Positions 9,127 through 22,815 of a DNA stretch of 64,000 nucleotides are shown piece by piece. Source of the stretch: Auanema rhodensis (taxonomy: Eukaryota > Nematoda > Chromadorea > Rhabditida > Rhabditidae); contig OZ059897.1 in assembly GCA_964057225.1 (NCBI GenBank), forward strand, positions 4,278,001 to 4,342,000, given 5' to 3'. Below the pieces are notes generated by a model. The model was not told the DNA's origin. It did not search any database and saw only the letters and a list, made by a program, of their open reading frames with translations. Numbering within the stretch: the stretch's first letter is position 1; the number at the start of each line of letters is the position of its first letter. A program made the translations under genes and the position numbers.

Positions 9127-12100
9127 CTTATATCCTCGATTTTCACCCTGAAGAATTAATTTTTTCGTTGAATAACATTGTCCATCGTCTTTGCCTTGAG
9201 AAAAGAAATTTAAAAACTCCTACTTTTTGTGAAATTATTTAGAAATTTTTCGGGAAAATTTTTGTCACAATGTTTTTGGAAGCAATGTTGAGTGTACATG
9301 GGAACTCAGCATACACTAATGCATTATTTTTCAAACGATCATAACTAATTTTTAAATAGAGCGTTTCTTAATGTAGTATAGTGCATTCGATGCGGATTTT
9401 TGAGCTGCGTTGATCTGTGTTATCAGATTTGCGCTAGCTTAAAAATGCACCGAGTAATCAACTGATATATGTTCACACTTATATCCTCGATTTTCACCCT
9501 GAAGAAATGATTTTTTCGTTGAAAAACATTGTCCATCGTATTCGTCTTGAAAAAAAGAATCTAAAAACATCTACTTTTTGTGAAATTATTTAGAAATTTT
9601 TCGGGAAAATTTTTGTCACAATGTTTTTGGAAGCAATGTTGAGTGTACATGGGAACTCAGCATACACTAATGCATTATTTTTCAAACGATCATAACTAAT
9701 TTTTAAATAGAGCGTTTCTCAATGTAGTATAGTGCATTCGATGCGGATTTTTGAGCTGCGTTGATCTGTGTTATCAGATTTGAGTTAGCTTAAAAATGCA
9801 CCGAGATATCAACTGATATATGTTCACACTTATATCCTCGATTTTCACCCTGAAGAAATGATTTTTTCGTTGAAAAACATTGTCCATCGTATTCGTCTTG
9901 AAAAAAAGAATCTAAAAACATCTACTTTTTGTGAAATTATTCAGAAATTTTTCGGGAAAATTTTTGTCAAAATGTTTTTGGAAGCAATGTTGAGTGTACA
10001 TGGGAACTCAACATACACTAATGCATTATTTTTCAAACGATCATAACTAATTTTTGTATGGAGCGTTTCTCAATGTAGTATAGTGCATTCGATGCGGATT
10101 TTTAAGCTGCGTCGATCTGTGTTATCAGATTTGAGTTAGCTTGAAAATGCACCGAGATATCAACTGATATATGTTCACACTTATATCCTCGATTTTCACC
10201 CTGAAGAAATGATTTTTTCGTTGAAAAACATTGTCCATCGTATTCGTCTTGAAAAAAGGAATCTAAAAACATCTACTTTTTGTGAAATTATTCAGAAATT
10301 TTTCGGGAAAATTTTTGTCAAAATGTTTTTGGAAGCAATGTTGAGTGTACATGGGAACTCAACATACACTAATGCATTATTTTTCAAACGATCATAACTA
10401 ATTTTTGTATGGAGCGTTTCTCAATGTAGTATAGTGCATTCGATGCGGATTTTTGAGCTGCGTTGATCTGTGTTATCAGATTTGCGCTAGCTTAAAAATG
10501 CACCGAGTAATCAACTGATATAGGTTCACACTTATATCCTCGATTTTTACCCTGAAGAATTAATTTTTTCGTTGAATAACATTGTCCATCGTCTTTGCCT
10601 TGAGAAAAGAAATTTAAAAACTCCTACTTTTTGTGAAATTATTTAGAAATTTTTCGGGAAAATTTTTGTCACAATGTTTTTGGAAGCAATGTTGAGTGTA
10701 CATGGGAACTCAGCATACACTAATGCATTATTTTTCAAACGATCATAACTAATTTTTAAATAGAGCGTTTCTTAATGTAGTATAGTGCATTCGATGCGGA
10801 TTTTTGAGCTGCGTTGATCTGTGTTATCAGATTTGCGCTAGCTTAAAAATGCACCGAGTAATCAACTGATATATGTTCACACTTATATCCTCGATTTTCA
10901 CCCTGAAGAAATGATTTTTTCGTTGAAAAACATTGTCCATCGTATTCGTCTTGAAAAAAAGAATCTAAAAACATCTACTTTTTGTGAAATTATTTAGAAA
11001 TTTTTCGGGAAAATTTTTGTCACAATGTTTTTGGAAGCAATGTTGAGTGTACATGGGAACTCAGCATACACTAATGCATTATTTTTCAAACGATCATAAC
11101 TAATTTTTAAATAGAGCGTTTCTCAATGTAGTATAGTGCATTCGATGCGGATTTTTGAGCTGCGTTGATCTGTGTTATCAGATTTGAGTTAGCTTAAAAA
11201 TGCACCGAGATATCAACTGATATATGTTCACACTTATATCCTCGATTTTCACCCTGAAGAAATGATTTTTTCGTTGAAAAACATTGTCCATCGTATTCGT
11301 CTTGAAAAAAAGAATCTAAAAACATCTACTTTTTGTGAAATTATTCAGAAATTTTTCGGGAAAATTTTTGTCAAAATGTTTTTGGAAGCAATGTTGAGTG
11401 TACATGGGAACTCAACATACACTAATGCATTATTTTTCAAACGATCATAACTAATTTTTGTATGGAGCGTTTCTCAATGTAGTATAGTGCATTCGATGCG
11501 GATTTTTAAGCTGCGTTGATCTGTGTTATCAGATTTGCGCTAGCTTAAAAATGCACCGAGTAATCAACTGATATAGGTTCACACTTATATCCTCGATTTT
11601 CACCCTGAAGAATTAATTTTTTCGTTGAATAACATTGTCCATCGTCTTTGCCTTGAAAAAAGAAATCTAAAAACTCCTACTTTTCGTGAAATTATTTAGA
11701 AATTTTTCGGGAAAATTTTTGTCACAATGTTTTTGGAAGCAATGTTGAGTGTACATGGGAACTCAGCATACACTAATGCATTATTTTTCAAACGATCATA
11801 ACTAATTTTTGTATAGAGCGTTTCTCAATGTAGTATAGTGCATTCGATGCGGATTTTTAAGCTGCGTCGATCTGTGTTATCAGATTTGAGTTAGCTTGAA
11901 AATGCACCGAGATATCAACTGATATATGTTCACACTTATATCCTCGATTTTCACCCTGAAGAAATGATTTTTTCGTTGAAAAACATTGTCCATCGTATTC
12001 GTCTTGAAAAAAAGAATCTAAAAACATCTACTTTTTGTGAAATTATTCAGAAATTTTTCGGGAAAATTTTTGTCAAAATGTTTTTGGAAGCAATGTTGAG

Positions 12101-14040
12101 TGTACATGGGAACTCAACATACACTAATGCATTATTTTTCAAACGATCATAACTAATTTTTGTATGGAGCGTTTCTCAATGTAGTATAGTGCATTCGATG
12201 CGGATTTTTAAGCTGCGTCGATCTGTGTTATCAGATTTGAGTTAGCTTGAAAATGCACCGAGATATCAACTGATATAGGTTCACACTTATATCCTCGATT
12301 TTTACCCTGAAGAATTAATTTTTTCGTTGAATAACATTGTCCATCGTCTTTGCCTTGAGAAAAGAAATTTAAAAACTCCTACTTTTTGTGAAATTATTTA
12401 GAAATTTTTCGGGAAAATTTTTGTCACAATGTTTTTGGAAGCAATGTTGAGTGTACATGGGAACTCAGCATACACTAATGCATTATTTTTCAAACGATCA
12501 TAACTAATTTTTAAATAGAGCGTTTCTTAATGTAGTATAGTGCATTCGATGCGGATTTTTGAGCTGCGTTGATCTGTGTTATCAGATTTGCGCTAGCTTA
12601 AAAATGCACCGAGTAATCAACTGATATATGTTCACACTTATATCCTCGATTTTCACCCTGAAGAAATGATTTTTTCGTTGAAAAACATTGTCCATCGTAT
12701 TCGTCTTGAAAAAAAGAATCTAAAAACATCTACTTTTTGTGAAATTATTTAGAAATTTTTCGGGAAAATTTTTGTCACAATGTTTTTGGAAGCAATGTTG
12801 AGTGTACATGGGAACTCAGCATACACTAATGCATTATTTTTCAAACGATCATAACTAATTTTTAAATAGAGCGTTTCTCAATGTAGTATAGTGCATTCGA
12901 TGCGGATTTTTGAGCTGCGTTGATCTGTGTTATCAGATTTGAGTTAGCTTAAAAATGCACCGAGATATCAACTGATATATGTTCACACTTATATCCTCGA
13001 TTTTCACCCTGAAGAAATGATTTTTTCGTTGAAAAACATTGTCCATCGTATTCGTCTTGAAAAAAAGAATCTAAAAACATCTACTTTTTGTGAAATTATT
13101 CAGAAATTTTTCGGGAAAATTTTTGTCAAAATGTTTTTGGAAGCAATGTTGAGTGTACATGGGAACTCAACATACACTAATGCATTATTTTTCAAACGAT
13201 CATAACTAATTTTTGTATGGAGCGTTTCTCAATGTAGTATAGTGCATTCGATGCGGATTTTTAAGCTGCGTTGATCTGTGTTATCAGATTTGCGCTAGCT
13301 TAAAAATGCACCGAGTAATCAACTGATATAGGTTCACACTTATATCCTCGATTTTCACCCTGAAGAATTAATTTTTTCGTTGAATAACATTGTCCATCGT
13401 CTTTGCCTTGAAAAAAGAAATCTAAAAACTCCTACTTTTTGTGAAATTATTTAGAAATTTTTCGGGAAAATTTTTGTCACAATGTTTTTGGAAGCAATGT
13501 TGAGTGTACATGGGAACTCAGCATACACTAATGCATTATTTTTCAAACGATCATAACTAAATTTTGTATAGAGCGTTTCTCAATGTAGTATAGTGCATTC
13601 GATGCGGATTTTTAAGCTGCGTCGATCTGTGTTATCAGATTTGAGTTAGCTTAAAAATGCACCGAGATATCAACTGATATATGTTCACACTTATATCCTC
13701 GATTTTCACCCTGAAGAAATGATTTTTTCGTTGAAAAACATTGTCCATCGTATTCGTCTTGAAAAAAAGAATCTAAAAACATCTACTTTTTGTGAAATTA
13801 TTCAGAAATTTTTCGGGAAAATTTTTGTCAAAATGTTTTTGGAAGCAATGTTGAGTGTACATGGGAACTCAACATACACTAATGCATTATTTTTCAAACG
13901 ATCATAACTAATTTTTGTATGGAGCGTTTCTCAATGTAGTATAGTGCATTCGATGCGGATTTTTAAGCTGCGTTGATCTGTGTTATCAGATTTGCGCTAG
14001 CTTAAAAATGCACCGAGTAATCAACTGATATAGGTTCACA
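9127..14040 (+). repeat. Long duplicated block, copy 1 (14 monomers)
   Basis: The monomer order from 9127 matches the order from 22465. The first nine monomers are at an offset of 13338 bp (38 monomers). The last five (12286-14040) are at an offset of 13689 bp (39 monomers). The difference is exactly one monomer, an A2-CAG unit present at 25624 but absent here. Both copies carry the T18 variant (TTTTTACCC) at corresponding monomers (10531, 12286 against 23869, 25975). Confidence 0.82.
12265..12277. other. Recombination breakpoint interval inside a mosaic monomer tail
   Basis: The monomer at 11935 has tail-a bases at 329-330 but G at 344, the combination expected from an exchange between an A1/tail-a and an A2/tail-g neighbour within the identical stretch TCAACTGATATA. 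The single monomer absent here is present at 25624 in the duplicate block, whose equivalent tail has T344. The same hybrid tail occurs at 15073-15085 in the monomer at 14743, again just before a B2 monomer with T18. Confidence 0.65.
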
Positions 14041-14742
14041 CTTATATCCTCGATTTTCACCCTGAAGAATTAATTTTTTCGTTGAATAACATTGTCCATC
14101 GTCTTTGCCTTGAAAAAAGAAATCTAAAAACTCCTACTTTTCGTGAAATTATTTAGAAATTTTTCGGGAAAATTTTTGTCACAATGTTTTTGGAAGCAAT
14201 GTTGAGTGTACATGGGAACTCAGCATACACTAATGCATTATTTTTCAAACGATCATAACTAATTTTTGTATAGAGCGTTTCTCAATGTAGTATAGTGCAT
14301 TCGATGCGGATTTTTAAGCTGCGTCGATCTGTGTTATCAGATTTGAGTTAGCTTGAAAATGCACCGAGATATCAACTGATATATGTTCACACTTATATCC
14401 TCGATTTTCACCCTGAAGAAATGATTTTTTCGTTGAAAAACATTGTCCATCGTATTCGTCTTGAAAAAAGGAATCTAAAAACATCTACTTTTTGTGAAAT
14501 TATTTAGAAATTTTTCGGGAAAATTTTTGTCACAATGTTTTTGGAAGCAATGTTGAGTGTACATGGGAACTCAGCATACACTAATGCATTATTTTTCAAA
14601 CGATCATAACTAATTTTTGTATAGAGCGTTTCTCAATGTAGTATAGTGCATTCGATGCGGATTTTTAAGCTGCGTCGATCTGTGTTATCAGATTTGAGTT
14701 AGCTTAAAAATGCACCGAGATATCAACTGATATATGTTCACA
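12286..14742 (+). repeat. 8-monomer higher-order repeat, first copy (seven shared monomers)
   Basis: The order B2 with T18, A1-TAG, A1-CAG, B1 with ACTAAATTTTG, A1-CAG, B1-TTTTCG, A2-TAG recurs at 15094-17550, offset 2808 bp. The eighth unit, at 14743-15093, joins the two copies. It is a mosaic: A1 with TAG on the left, GTATGG and tail a on the right, ending in G344. Confidence 0.82.
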
Positions 14743-15093
14743 CTTATATCCTCGATTTTCACCCTGAAGAAATGATTTTTTCGTTGAAAAACATTGTCCA
14801 TCGTATTCGTCTTGAAAAAAAGAATCTAAAAACATCTACTTTTTGTGAAATTATTTAGAAATTTTTCGGGAAAATTTTTGTCACAATGTTTTTGGAAGCA
14901 ATGTTGAGTGTACATGGGAACTCAGCATACACTAATGCATTATTTTTCAAACGATCATAACTAATTTTTGTATGGAGCGTTTCTCAATGTAGTATAGTGC
15001 ATTCGATGCGGATTTTTAAGCTGCGTCGATCTGTGTTATCAGATTTGAGTTAGCTTGAAAATGCACCGAGATATCAACTGATATAGGTTCACA

Positions 15094-17550
15094 CTTATAT
15101 CCTCGATTTTTACCCTGAAGAATTAATTTTTTCGTTGAATAACATTGTCCATCGTCTTTGCCTTGAGAAAAGAAATTTAAAAACTCCTACTTTTTGTGAA
15201 ATTATTTAGAAATTTTTCGGGAAAATTTTTGTCACAATGTTTTTGGAAGCAATGTTGAGTGTACATGGGAACTCAGCATACACTAATGCATTATTTTTCA
15301 AACGATCATAACTAATTTTTAAATAGAGCGTTTCTTAATGTAGTATAGTGCATTCGATGCGGATTTTTGAGCTGCGTTGATCTGTGTTATCAGATTTGCG
15401 CTAGCTTAAAAATGCACCGAGTAATCAACTGATATATGTTCACACTTATATCCTCGATTTTCACCCTGAAGAAATGATTTTTTCGTTGAAAAACATTGTC
15501 CATCGTATTCGTCTTGAAAAAAAGAATCTAAAAACATCTACTTTTTGTGAAATTATTTAGAAATTTTTCGGGAAAATTTTTGTCACAATGTTTTTGGAAG
15601 CAATGTTGAGTGTACATGGGAACTCAGCATACACTAATGCATTATTTTTCAAACGATCATAACTAATTTTTAAATAGAGCGTTTCTCAATGTAGTATAGT
15701 GCATTCGATGCGGATTTTTGAGCTGCGTTGATCTGTGTTATCAGATTTGAGTTAGCTTAAAAATGCACCGAGATATCAACTGATATATGTTCACACTTAT
15801 ATCCTCGATTTTCACCCTGAAGAAATGATTTTTTCGTTGAAAAACATTGTCCATCGTATTCGTCTTGAAAAAAAGAATCTAAAAACATCTACTTTTTGTG
15901 AAATTATTCAGAAATTTTTCGGGAAAATTTTTGTCAAAATGTTTTTGGAAGCAATGTTGAGTGTACATGGGAACTCAACATACACTAATGCATTATTTTT
16001 CAAACGATCATAACTAATTTTTGTATGGAGCGTTTCTCAATGTAGTATAGTGCATTCGATGCGGATTTTTAAGCTGCGTTGATCTGTGTTATCAGATTTG
16101 CGCTAGCTTAAAAATGCACCGAGTAATCAACTGATATAGGTTCACACTTATATCCTCGATTTTCACCCTGAAGAATTAATTTTTTCGTTGAATAACATTG
16201 TCCATCGTCTTTGCCTTGAAAAAAGAAATCTAAAAACTCCTACTTTTTGTGAAATTATTTAGAAATTTTTCGGGAAAATTTTTGTCACAATGTTTTTGGA
16301 AGCAATGTTGAGTGTACATGGGAACTCAGCATACACTAATGCATTATTTTTCAAACGATCATAACTAAATTTTGTATAGAGCGTTTCTCAATGTAGTATA
16401 GTGCATTCGATGCGGATTTTTAAGCTGCGTCGATCTGTGTTATCAGATTTGAGTTAGCTTAAAAATGCACCGAGATATCAACTGATATATGTTCACACTT
16501 ATATCCTCGATTTTCACCCTGAAGAAATGATTTTTTCGTTGAAAAACATTGTCCATCGTATTCGTCTTGAAAAAAAGAATCTAAAAACATCTACTTTTTG
16601 TGAAATTATTCAGAAATTTTTCGGGAAAATTTTTGTCAAAATGTTTTTGGAAGCAATGTTGAGTGTACATGGGAACTCAACATACACTAATGCATTATTT
16701 TTCAAACGATCATAACTAATTTTTGTATGGAGCGTTTCTCAATGTAGTATAGTGCATTCGATGCGGATTTTTAAGCTGCGTTGATCTGTGTTATCAGATT
16801 TGCGCTAGCTTAAAAATGCACCGAGTAATCAACTGATATAGGTTCACACTTATATCCTCGATTTTCACCCTGAAGAATTAATTTTTTCGTTGAATAACAT
16901 TGTCCATCGTCTTTGCCTTGAAAAAAGAAATCTAAAAACTCCTACTTTTCGTGAAATTATTTAGAAATTTTTCGGGAAAATTTTTGTCACAATGTTTTTG
17001 GAAGCAATGTTGAGTGTACATGGGAACTCAGCATACACTAATGCATTATTTTTCAAACGATCATAACTAATTTTTGTATAGAGCGTTTCTCAATGTAGTA
17101 TAGTGCATTCGATGCGGATTTTTAAGCTGCGTCGATCTGTGTTATCAGATTTGAGTTAGCTTGAAAATGCACCGAGATATCAACTGATATATGTTCACAC
17201 TTATATCCTCGATTTTCACCCTGAAGAAATGATTTTTTCGTTGAAAAACATTGTCCATCGTATTCGTCTTGAAAAAAGGAATCTAAAAACATCTACTTTT
17301 TGTGAAATTATTTAGAAATTTTTCGGGAAAATTTTTGTCACAATGTTTTTGGAAGCAATGTTGAGTGTACATGGGAACTCAGCATACACTAATGCATTAT
17401 TTTTCAAACGATCATAACTAATTTTTGTATAGAGCGTTTCTCAATGTAGTATAGTGCATTCGATGCGGATTTTTAAGCTGCGTCGATCTGTGTTATCAGA
17501 TTTGAGTTAGCTTAAAAATGCACCGAGATATCAACTGATATATGTTCACA
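15094..17550 (+). repeat. 8-monomer higher-order repeat, second copy
   Basis: This repeats 12286-14742 at a 2808-bp offset, including the uncommon AACTAAATTTTG reading in the fourth monomer (near 16366, compared with 13558). It overlaps the start of the 3159-bp segmental copy at 17200. Confidence 0.82.
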
Positions 17551-20358
17551 CTTATATCCTCGATTTTCACCCTGAAGAAATGATTTTTTCGTTGAAAAAC
17601 ATTGTCCATCGTATTCGTCTTGAAAAAAAGAATCTAAAAACATCTACTTTTTGTGAAATTATTCAGAAATTTTTCGGGAAAATTTTTGTCAAAATGTTTT
17701 TGGAAGCAATGTTGAGTGTACATGGGAACTCAACATACACTAATGCATTATTTTTCAAACGATCATAACTAATTTTTGTATGGAGCGTTTCTCAATGTAG
17801 TATAGTGCATTCGATGCGGATTTTTAAGCTGCGTTGATCTGTGTTATCAGATTTGCGCTAGCTTAAAAATGCACCGAGTAATCAACTGATATAGGTTCAC
17901 ACTTATATCCTCGATTTTCACCCTGAAGAATTAATTTTTTCGTTGAATAACATTGTCCATCGTCTTTGCCTTGAGAAAAGAAATTTAAAAACTCCTACTT
18001 TTTGTGAAATTATTTAGAAATTTTTCGGGAAAATTTTTGTCACAATGTTTTTGGAAGCAATGTTGAGTGTACATGGGAACTCAGCATACACTAATGCATT
18101 ATTTTTCAAACGATCATAACTAATTTTTAAATAGAGCGTTTCTTAATGTAGTATAGTGCATTCGATGCGGATTTTTGAGCTGCGTTGATCTGTGTTATCA
18201 GATTTGCGCTAGCTTAAAAATGCACCGAGTAATCAACTGATATAGGTTCACACTTATATCCTCGATTTTCACCCTGAAGAATTAATTTTTTCGTTGAATA
18301 ACATTGTCCATCGTCTTTGCCTTGAGAAAAGAAATTTAAAAACTCCTACTTTTTGTGAAATTATTTAGAAATTTTTCGGGAAAATTTTTGTCACAATGTT
18401 TTTGGAAGCAATGTTGAGTGTACATGGGAACTCAGCATACACTAATGCATTATTTTTCAAACGATCATAACTAATTTTTAAATAGAGCGTTTCTTAATGT
18501 AGTATAGTGCATTCGATGCGGATTTTTGAGCTGCGTTGATCTGTGTTATCAGATTTGCGCTAGCTTAAAAATGCACCGAGTAATCAACTGATATATGTTC
18601 ACACTTATATCCTCGATTTTCACCCTGAAGAATTAATTTTTTCGTTGAATAACATTGTCCATCGTCTTTGCCTTGAGAAAAGAAATTTAAAAACTCCTAC
18701 TTTTTGTGAAATTATTTAGAAATTTTTCGGGAAAATTTTTGTCACAATGTTTTTGGAAGCAATGTTGAGTGTACATGGGAACTCAGCATACACTAATGCA
18801 TTATTTTTCAAACGATCATAACTAATTTTTGTATAGAGCGTTTCTCAATGTAGTATAGTGCATTCGATGCGGATTTTTAAGCTGCGTCGATCTGTGTTAT
18901 CAGATTTGAGTTAGCTTGAAAATGCACCGAGATATCAACTGATATATGTTCACACTTATATCCTCGATTTTCACCCTGAAGAAATGATTTTTTCGTTGAA
19001 AAACATTGTCCATCGTATTCGTCTTGAAAAAAGGAATCTAAAAACATCTACTTTTTGTGAAATTATTTAGAAATTTTTCGGGAAAATTTTTGTCACAATG
19101 TTTTTGGAAGCAATGTTGAGTGTACATGGGAACTCAGCATACACTAATGCATTATTTTTCAAACGATCATAACTAATTTTTGTATAGAGCGTTTCTCAAT
19201 GTAGTATAGTGCATTCGATGCGGATTTTTAAGCTGCGTCGATCTGTGTTATCAGATTTGAGTTAGCTTAAAAATGCACCGAGATATCAACTGATATATGT
19301 TCACACTTATATCCTCGATTTTCACCCTGAAGAAATGATTTTTTCGTTGAAAAACATTGTCCATCGTATTCGTCTTGAAAAAAAGAATCTAAAAACATCT
19401 ACTTTTTGTGAAATTATTCAGAAATTTTTCGGGAAAATTTTTGTCAAAATGTTTTTGGAAGCAATGTTGAGTGTACATGGGAACTCAACATACACTAATG
19501 CATTATTTTTCAAACGATCATAACTAATTTTTGTATGGAGCGTTTCTCAATGTAGTATAGTGCATTCGATGCGGATTTTTAAGCTGCGTTGATCTGTGTT
19601 ATCAGATTTGCGCTAGCTTAAAAATGCACCGAGTAATCAACTGATATAGGTTCACACTTATATCCTCGATTTTCACCCTGAAGAATTAATTTTTTCGTTG
19701 AATAACATTGTCCATCGTCTTTGCCTTGAAAAAAGAAATCTAAAAACTCCTACTTTTCGTGAAATTATTTAGAAATTTTTCGGGAAAATTTTTGTCACAA
19801 TGTTTTTGGAAGCAATGTTGAGTGTACATGGGAACTCAGCATACACTAATGCATTATTTTTCAAACGATCATAACTAATTTTTGTATAGAGCGTTTCTCA
19901 ATGTAGTATAGTGCATTCGATGCGGATTTTTAAGCTGCGTCGATCTGTGTTATCAGATTTGAGTTAGCTTGAAAATGCACCGAGATATTAACTGATATAT
20001 GTTCACACTTATATCCTCGATTTTCACCCTGAAGAAATGATTTTTTCGTTGAAAAACATTGTCCATCGTATTCGTCTTGAAAAAAGGAATCTAAAAACAT
20101 CTACTTTTTGTGAAATTATTTAGAAATTTTTCGGGAAAATTTTTGTCACAATGTTTTTGGAAGCAATGTTGAGTGTACATGGGAACTCAGCATACACTAA
20201 TGCATTATTTTTCAAACGATCATAACTAATTTTTGTATAGAGCGTTTCTCAATGTAGTATAGTGCATTCGATGCGGATTTTTAAGCTGCGTCGATCTGTG
20301 TTATCAGATTTGAGTTAGCTTGAAAATGCACCGAGATATCAACTGATATATGTTCACA
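17200..20358 (+). repeat. 3159-bp block repeated 11.6 kb upstream (copy 2)
   Basis: This is the partner of 5617-8775 with the same monomer order and the same rare variants. It is followed by the five-monomer repeat at 19306-22815, which overlaps its end. Confidence 0.8.
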
Positions 20359-21060
20359 CTTATATCCTCGATTTTCACCCTGAAGAAATGATTTTTTCGT
20401 TGAAAAACATTGTCCTTCGTATTCGTCTTGAAAAAAGGAATCTAAAAACATCTACTTTTTGTGAAATTATTCAGAAATTTTTCGGGAAAATTTTTGTCAA
20501 AATGTTTTTGGAAGCAATGTTGAGTGTACATGGGAACTCAACATACACTAATGCATTATTTTTCAAACGATCATAACTAATTTTTGTATGGAGCGTTTCT
20601 CAATGTAGTATAGTGCATTCGATGCGGATTTTTGAGCTGCGTTGATCTGTGTTATCAGATTTGCGCTAGCTTAAAAATGCACCGAGTAATCAACTGATAT
20701 AGGTTCACACTTATATCCTCGATTTTCACCCTGAAGAATTAATTTTTTCGTTGAATAACATTGTCCATCGTCTTTGCCTTGAGAAAAGAAATTTAAAAAC
20801 TCCTACTTTTTGTGAAATTATTTAGAAATTTTTCGGGAAAATTTTTGTCACAATGTTTTTGGAAGCAATGTTGAGTGTACATGGGAACTCAGCATACACT
20901 AATGCATTATTTTTCAAACGATCATAACTAATTTTTAAATAGAGCGTTTCTTAATGTAGTATAGTGCATTCGATGCGGATTTTTAAGCTGCGTCGATCTG
21001 TGTTATCAGATTTGAGTTAGCTTAAAAATGCACCGAGATATCAACTGATATATGTTCACA
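19306..21060 (+). repeat. 5-monomer higher-order repeat (1755 bp), first copy
   Basis: The order A1-CAG, B1-TTTTCG with GATATTAAC, A2-TAG, A2-CAG with TGTCCTTCG, B2 recurs at 21061-22815. The last monomer here (20710) is a mosaic. It has the B2 left part with AAATAG and CTTAATG, then AAGC, GTCG and tail a; its partner at 22465 keeps GAGC, GTTG and tail g. Confidence 0.82.
20952..20984. other. Recombination breakpoint interval in the monomer at 20710
   Basis: Left of this interval the monomer is B2 (AAATAG, CTTAATG). Right of it the readings AAGC, GTCG and tail a are those of A2 monomers. Its repeat partner at 22465 stays B2-like to the end, so the switch happened after or during the five-monomer duplication. 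Confidence 0.65.
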
Positions 21061-22815
21061 CTTATATCCTCGATTTTCACCCTGAAGAAATGATTTTTTC
21101 GTTGAAAAACATTGTCCATCGTATTCGTCTTGAAAAAAAGAATCTAAAAACATCTACTTTTTGTGAAATTATTCAGAAATTTTTCGGGAAAATTTTTGTC
21201 AAAATGTTTTTGGAAGCAATGTTGAGTGTACATGGGAACTCAACATACACTAATGCATTATTTTTCAAACGATCATAACTAATTTTTGTATGGAGCGTTT
21301 CTCAATGTAGTATAGTGCATTCGATGCGGATTTTTAAGCTGCGTTGATCTGTGTTATCAGATTTGCGCTAGCTTAAAAATGCACCGAGTAATCAACTGAT
21401 ATAGGTTCACACTTATATCCTCGATTTTCACCCTGAAGAATTAATTTTTTCGTTGAATAACATTGTCCATCGTCTTTGCCTTGAAAAAAGAAATCTAAAA
21501 ACTCCTACTTTTCGTGAAATTATTTAGAAATTTTTCGGGAAAATTTTTGTCACAATGTTTTTGGAAGCAATGTTGAGTGTACATGGGAACTCAGCATACA
21601 CTAATGCATTATTTTTCAAACGATCATAACTAATTTTTGTATAGAGCGTTTCTCAATGTAGTATAGTGCATTCGATGCGGATTTTTAAGCTGCGTCGATC
21701 TGTGTTATCAGATTTGAGTTAGCTTGAAAATGCACCGAGATATTAACTGATATATGTTCACACTTATATCCTCGATTTTCACCCTGAAGAAATGATTTTT
21801 TCGTTGAAAAACATTGTCCATCGTATTCGTCTTGAAAAAAGGAATCTAAAAACATCTACTTTTTGTGAAATTATTTAGAAATTTTTCGGGAAAATTTTTG
21901 TCACAATGTTTTTGGAAGCAATGTTGAGTGTACATGGGAACTCAGCATACACTAATGCATTATTTTTCAAACGATCATAACTAATTTTTGTATAGAGCGT
22001 TTCTCAATGTAGTATAGTGCATTCGATGCGGATTTTTAAGCTGCGTCGATCTGTGTTATCAGATTTGAGTTAGCTTGAAAATGCACCGAGATATCAACTG
22101 ATATATGTTCACACTTATATCCTCGATTTTCACCCTGAAGAAATGATTTTTTCGTTGAAAAACATTGTCCTTCGTATTCGTCTTGAAAAAAGGAATCTAA
22201 AAACATCTACTTTTTGTGAAATTATTCAGAAATTTTTCGGGAAAATTTTTGTCAAAATGTTTTTGGAAGCAATGTTGAGTGTACATGGGAACTCAACATA
22301 CACTAATGCATTATTTTTCAAACGATCATAACTAATTTTTGTATGGAGCGTTTCTCAATGTAGTATAGTGCATTCGATGCGGATTTTTGAGCTGCGTTGA
22401 TCTGTGTTATCAGATTTGCGCTAGCTTAAAAATGCACCGAGTAATCAACTGATATAGGTTCACACTTATATCCTCGATTTTCACCCTGAAGAATTAATTT
22501 TTTCGTTGAATAACATTGTCCATCGTCTTTGCCTTGAGAAAAGAAATTTAAAAACTCCTACTTTTTGTGAAATTATTTAGAAATTTTTCGGGAAAATTTT
22601 TGTCACAATGTTTTTGGAAGCAATGTTGAGTGTACATGGGAACTCAGCATACACTAATGCATTATTTTTCAAACGATCATAACTAATTTTTAAATAGAGC
22701 GTTTCTTAATGTAGTATAGTGCATTCGATGCGGATTTTTGAGCTGCGTTGATCTGTGTTATCAGATTTGCGCTAGCTTAAAAATGCACCGAGTAATCAAC
22801 TGATATATGTTCACA
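21061..22815 (+). repeat. 5-monomer higher-order repeat (1755 bp), second copy
   Basis: This matches 19306-21060, including the A58T change (TGTCCTTCG) in the fourth monomer (22114). Within the A haplotype I see that change only in these two monomers. The last monomer has an unrecombined tail g and leads into the block starting at 22465. Confidence 0.82.
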
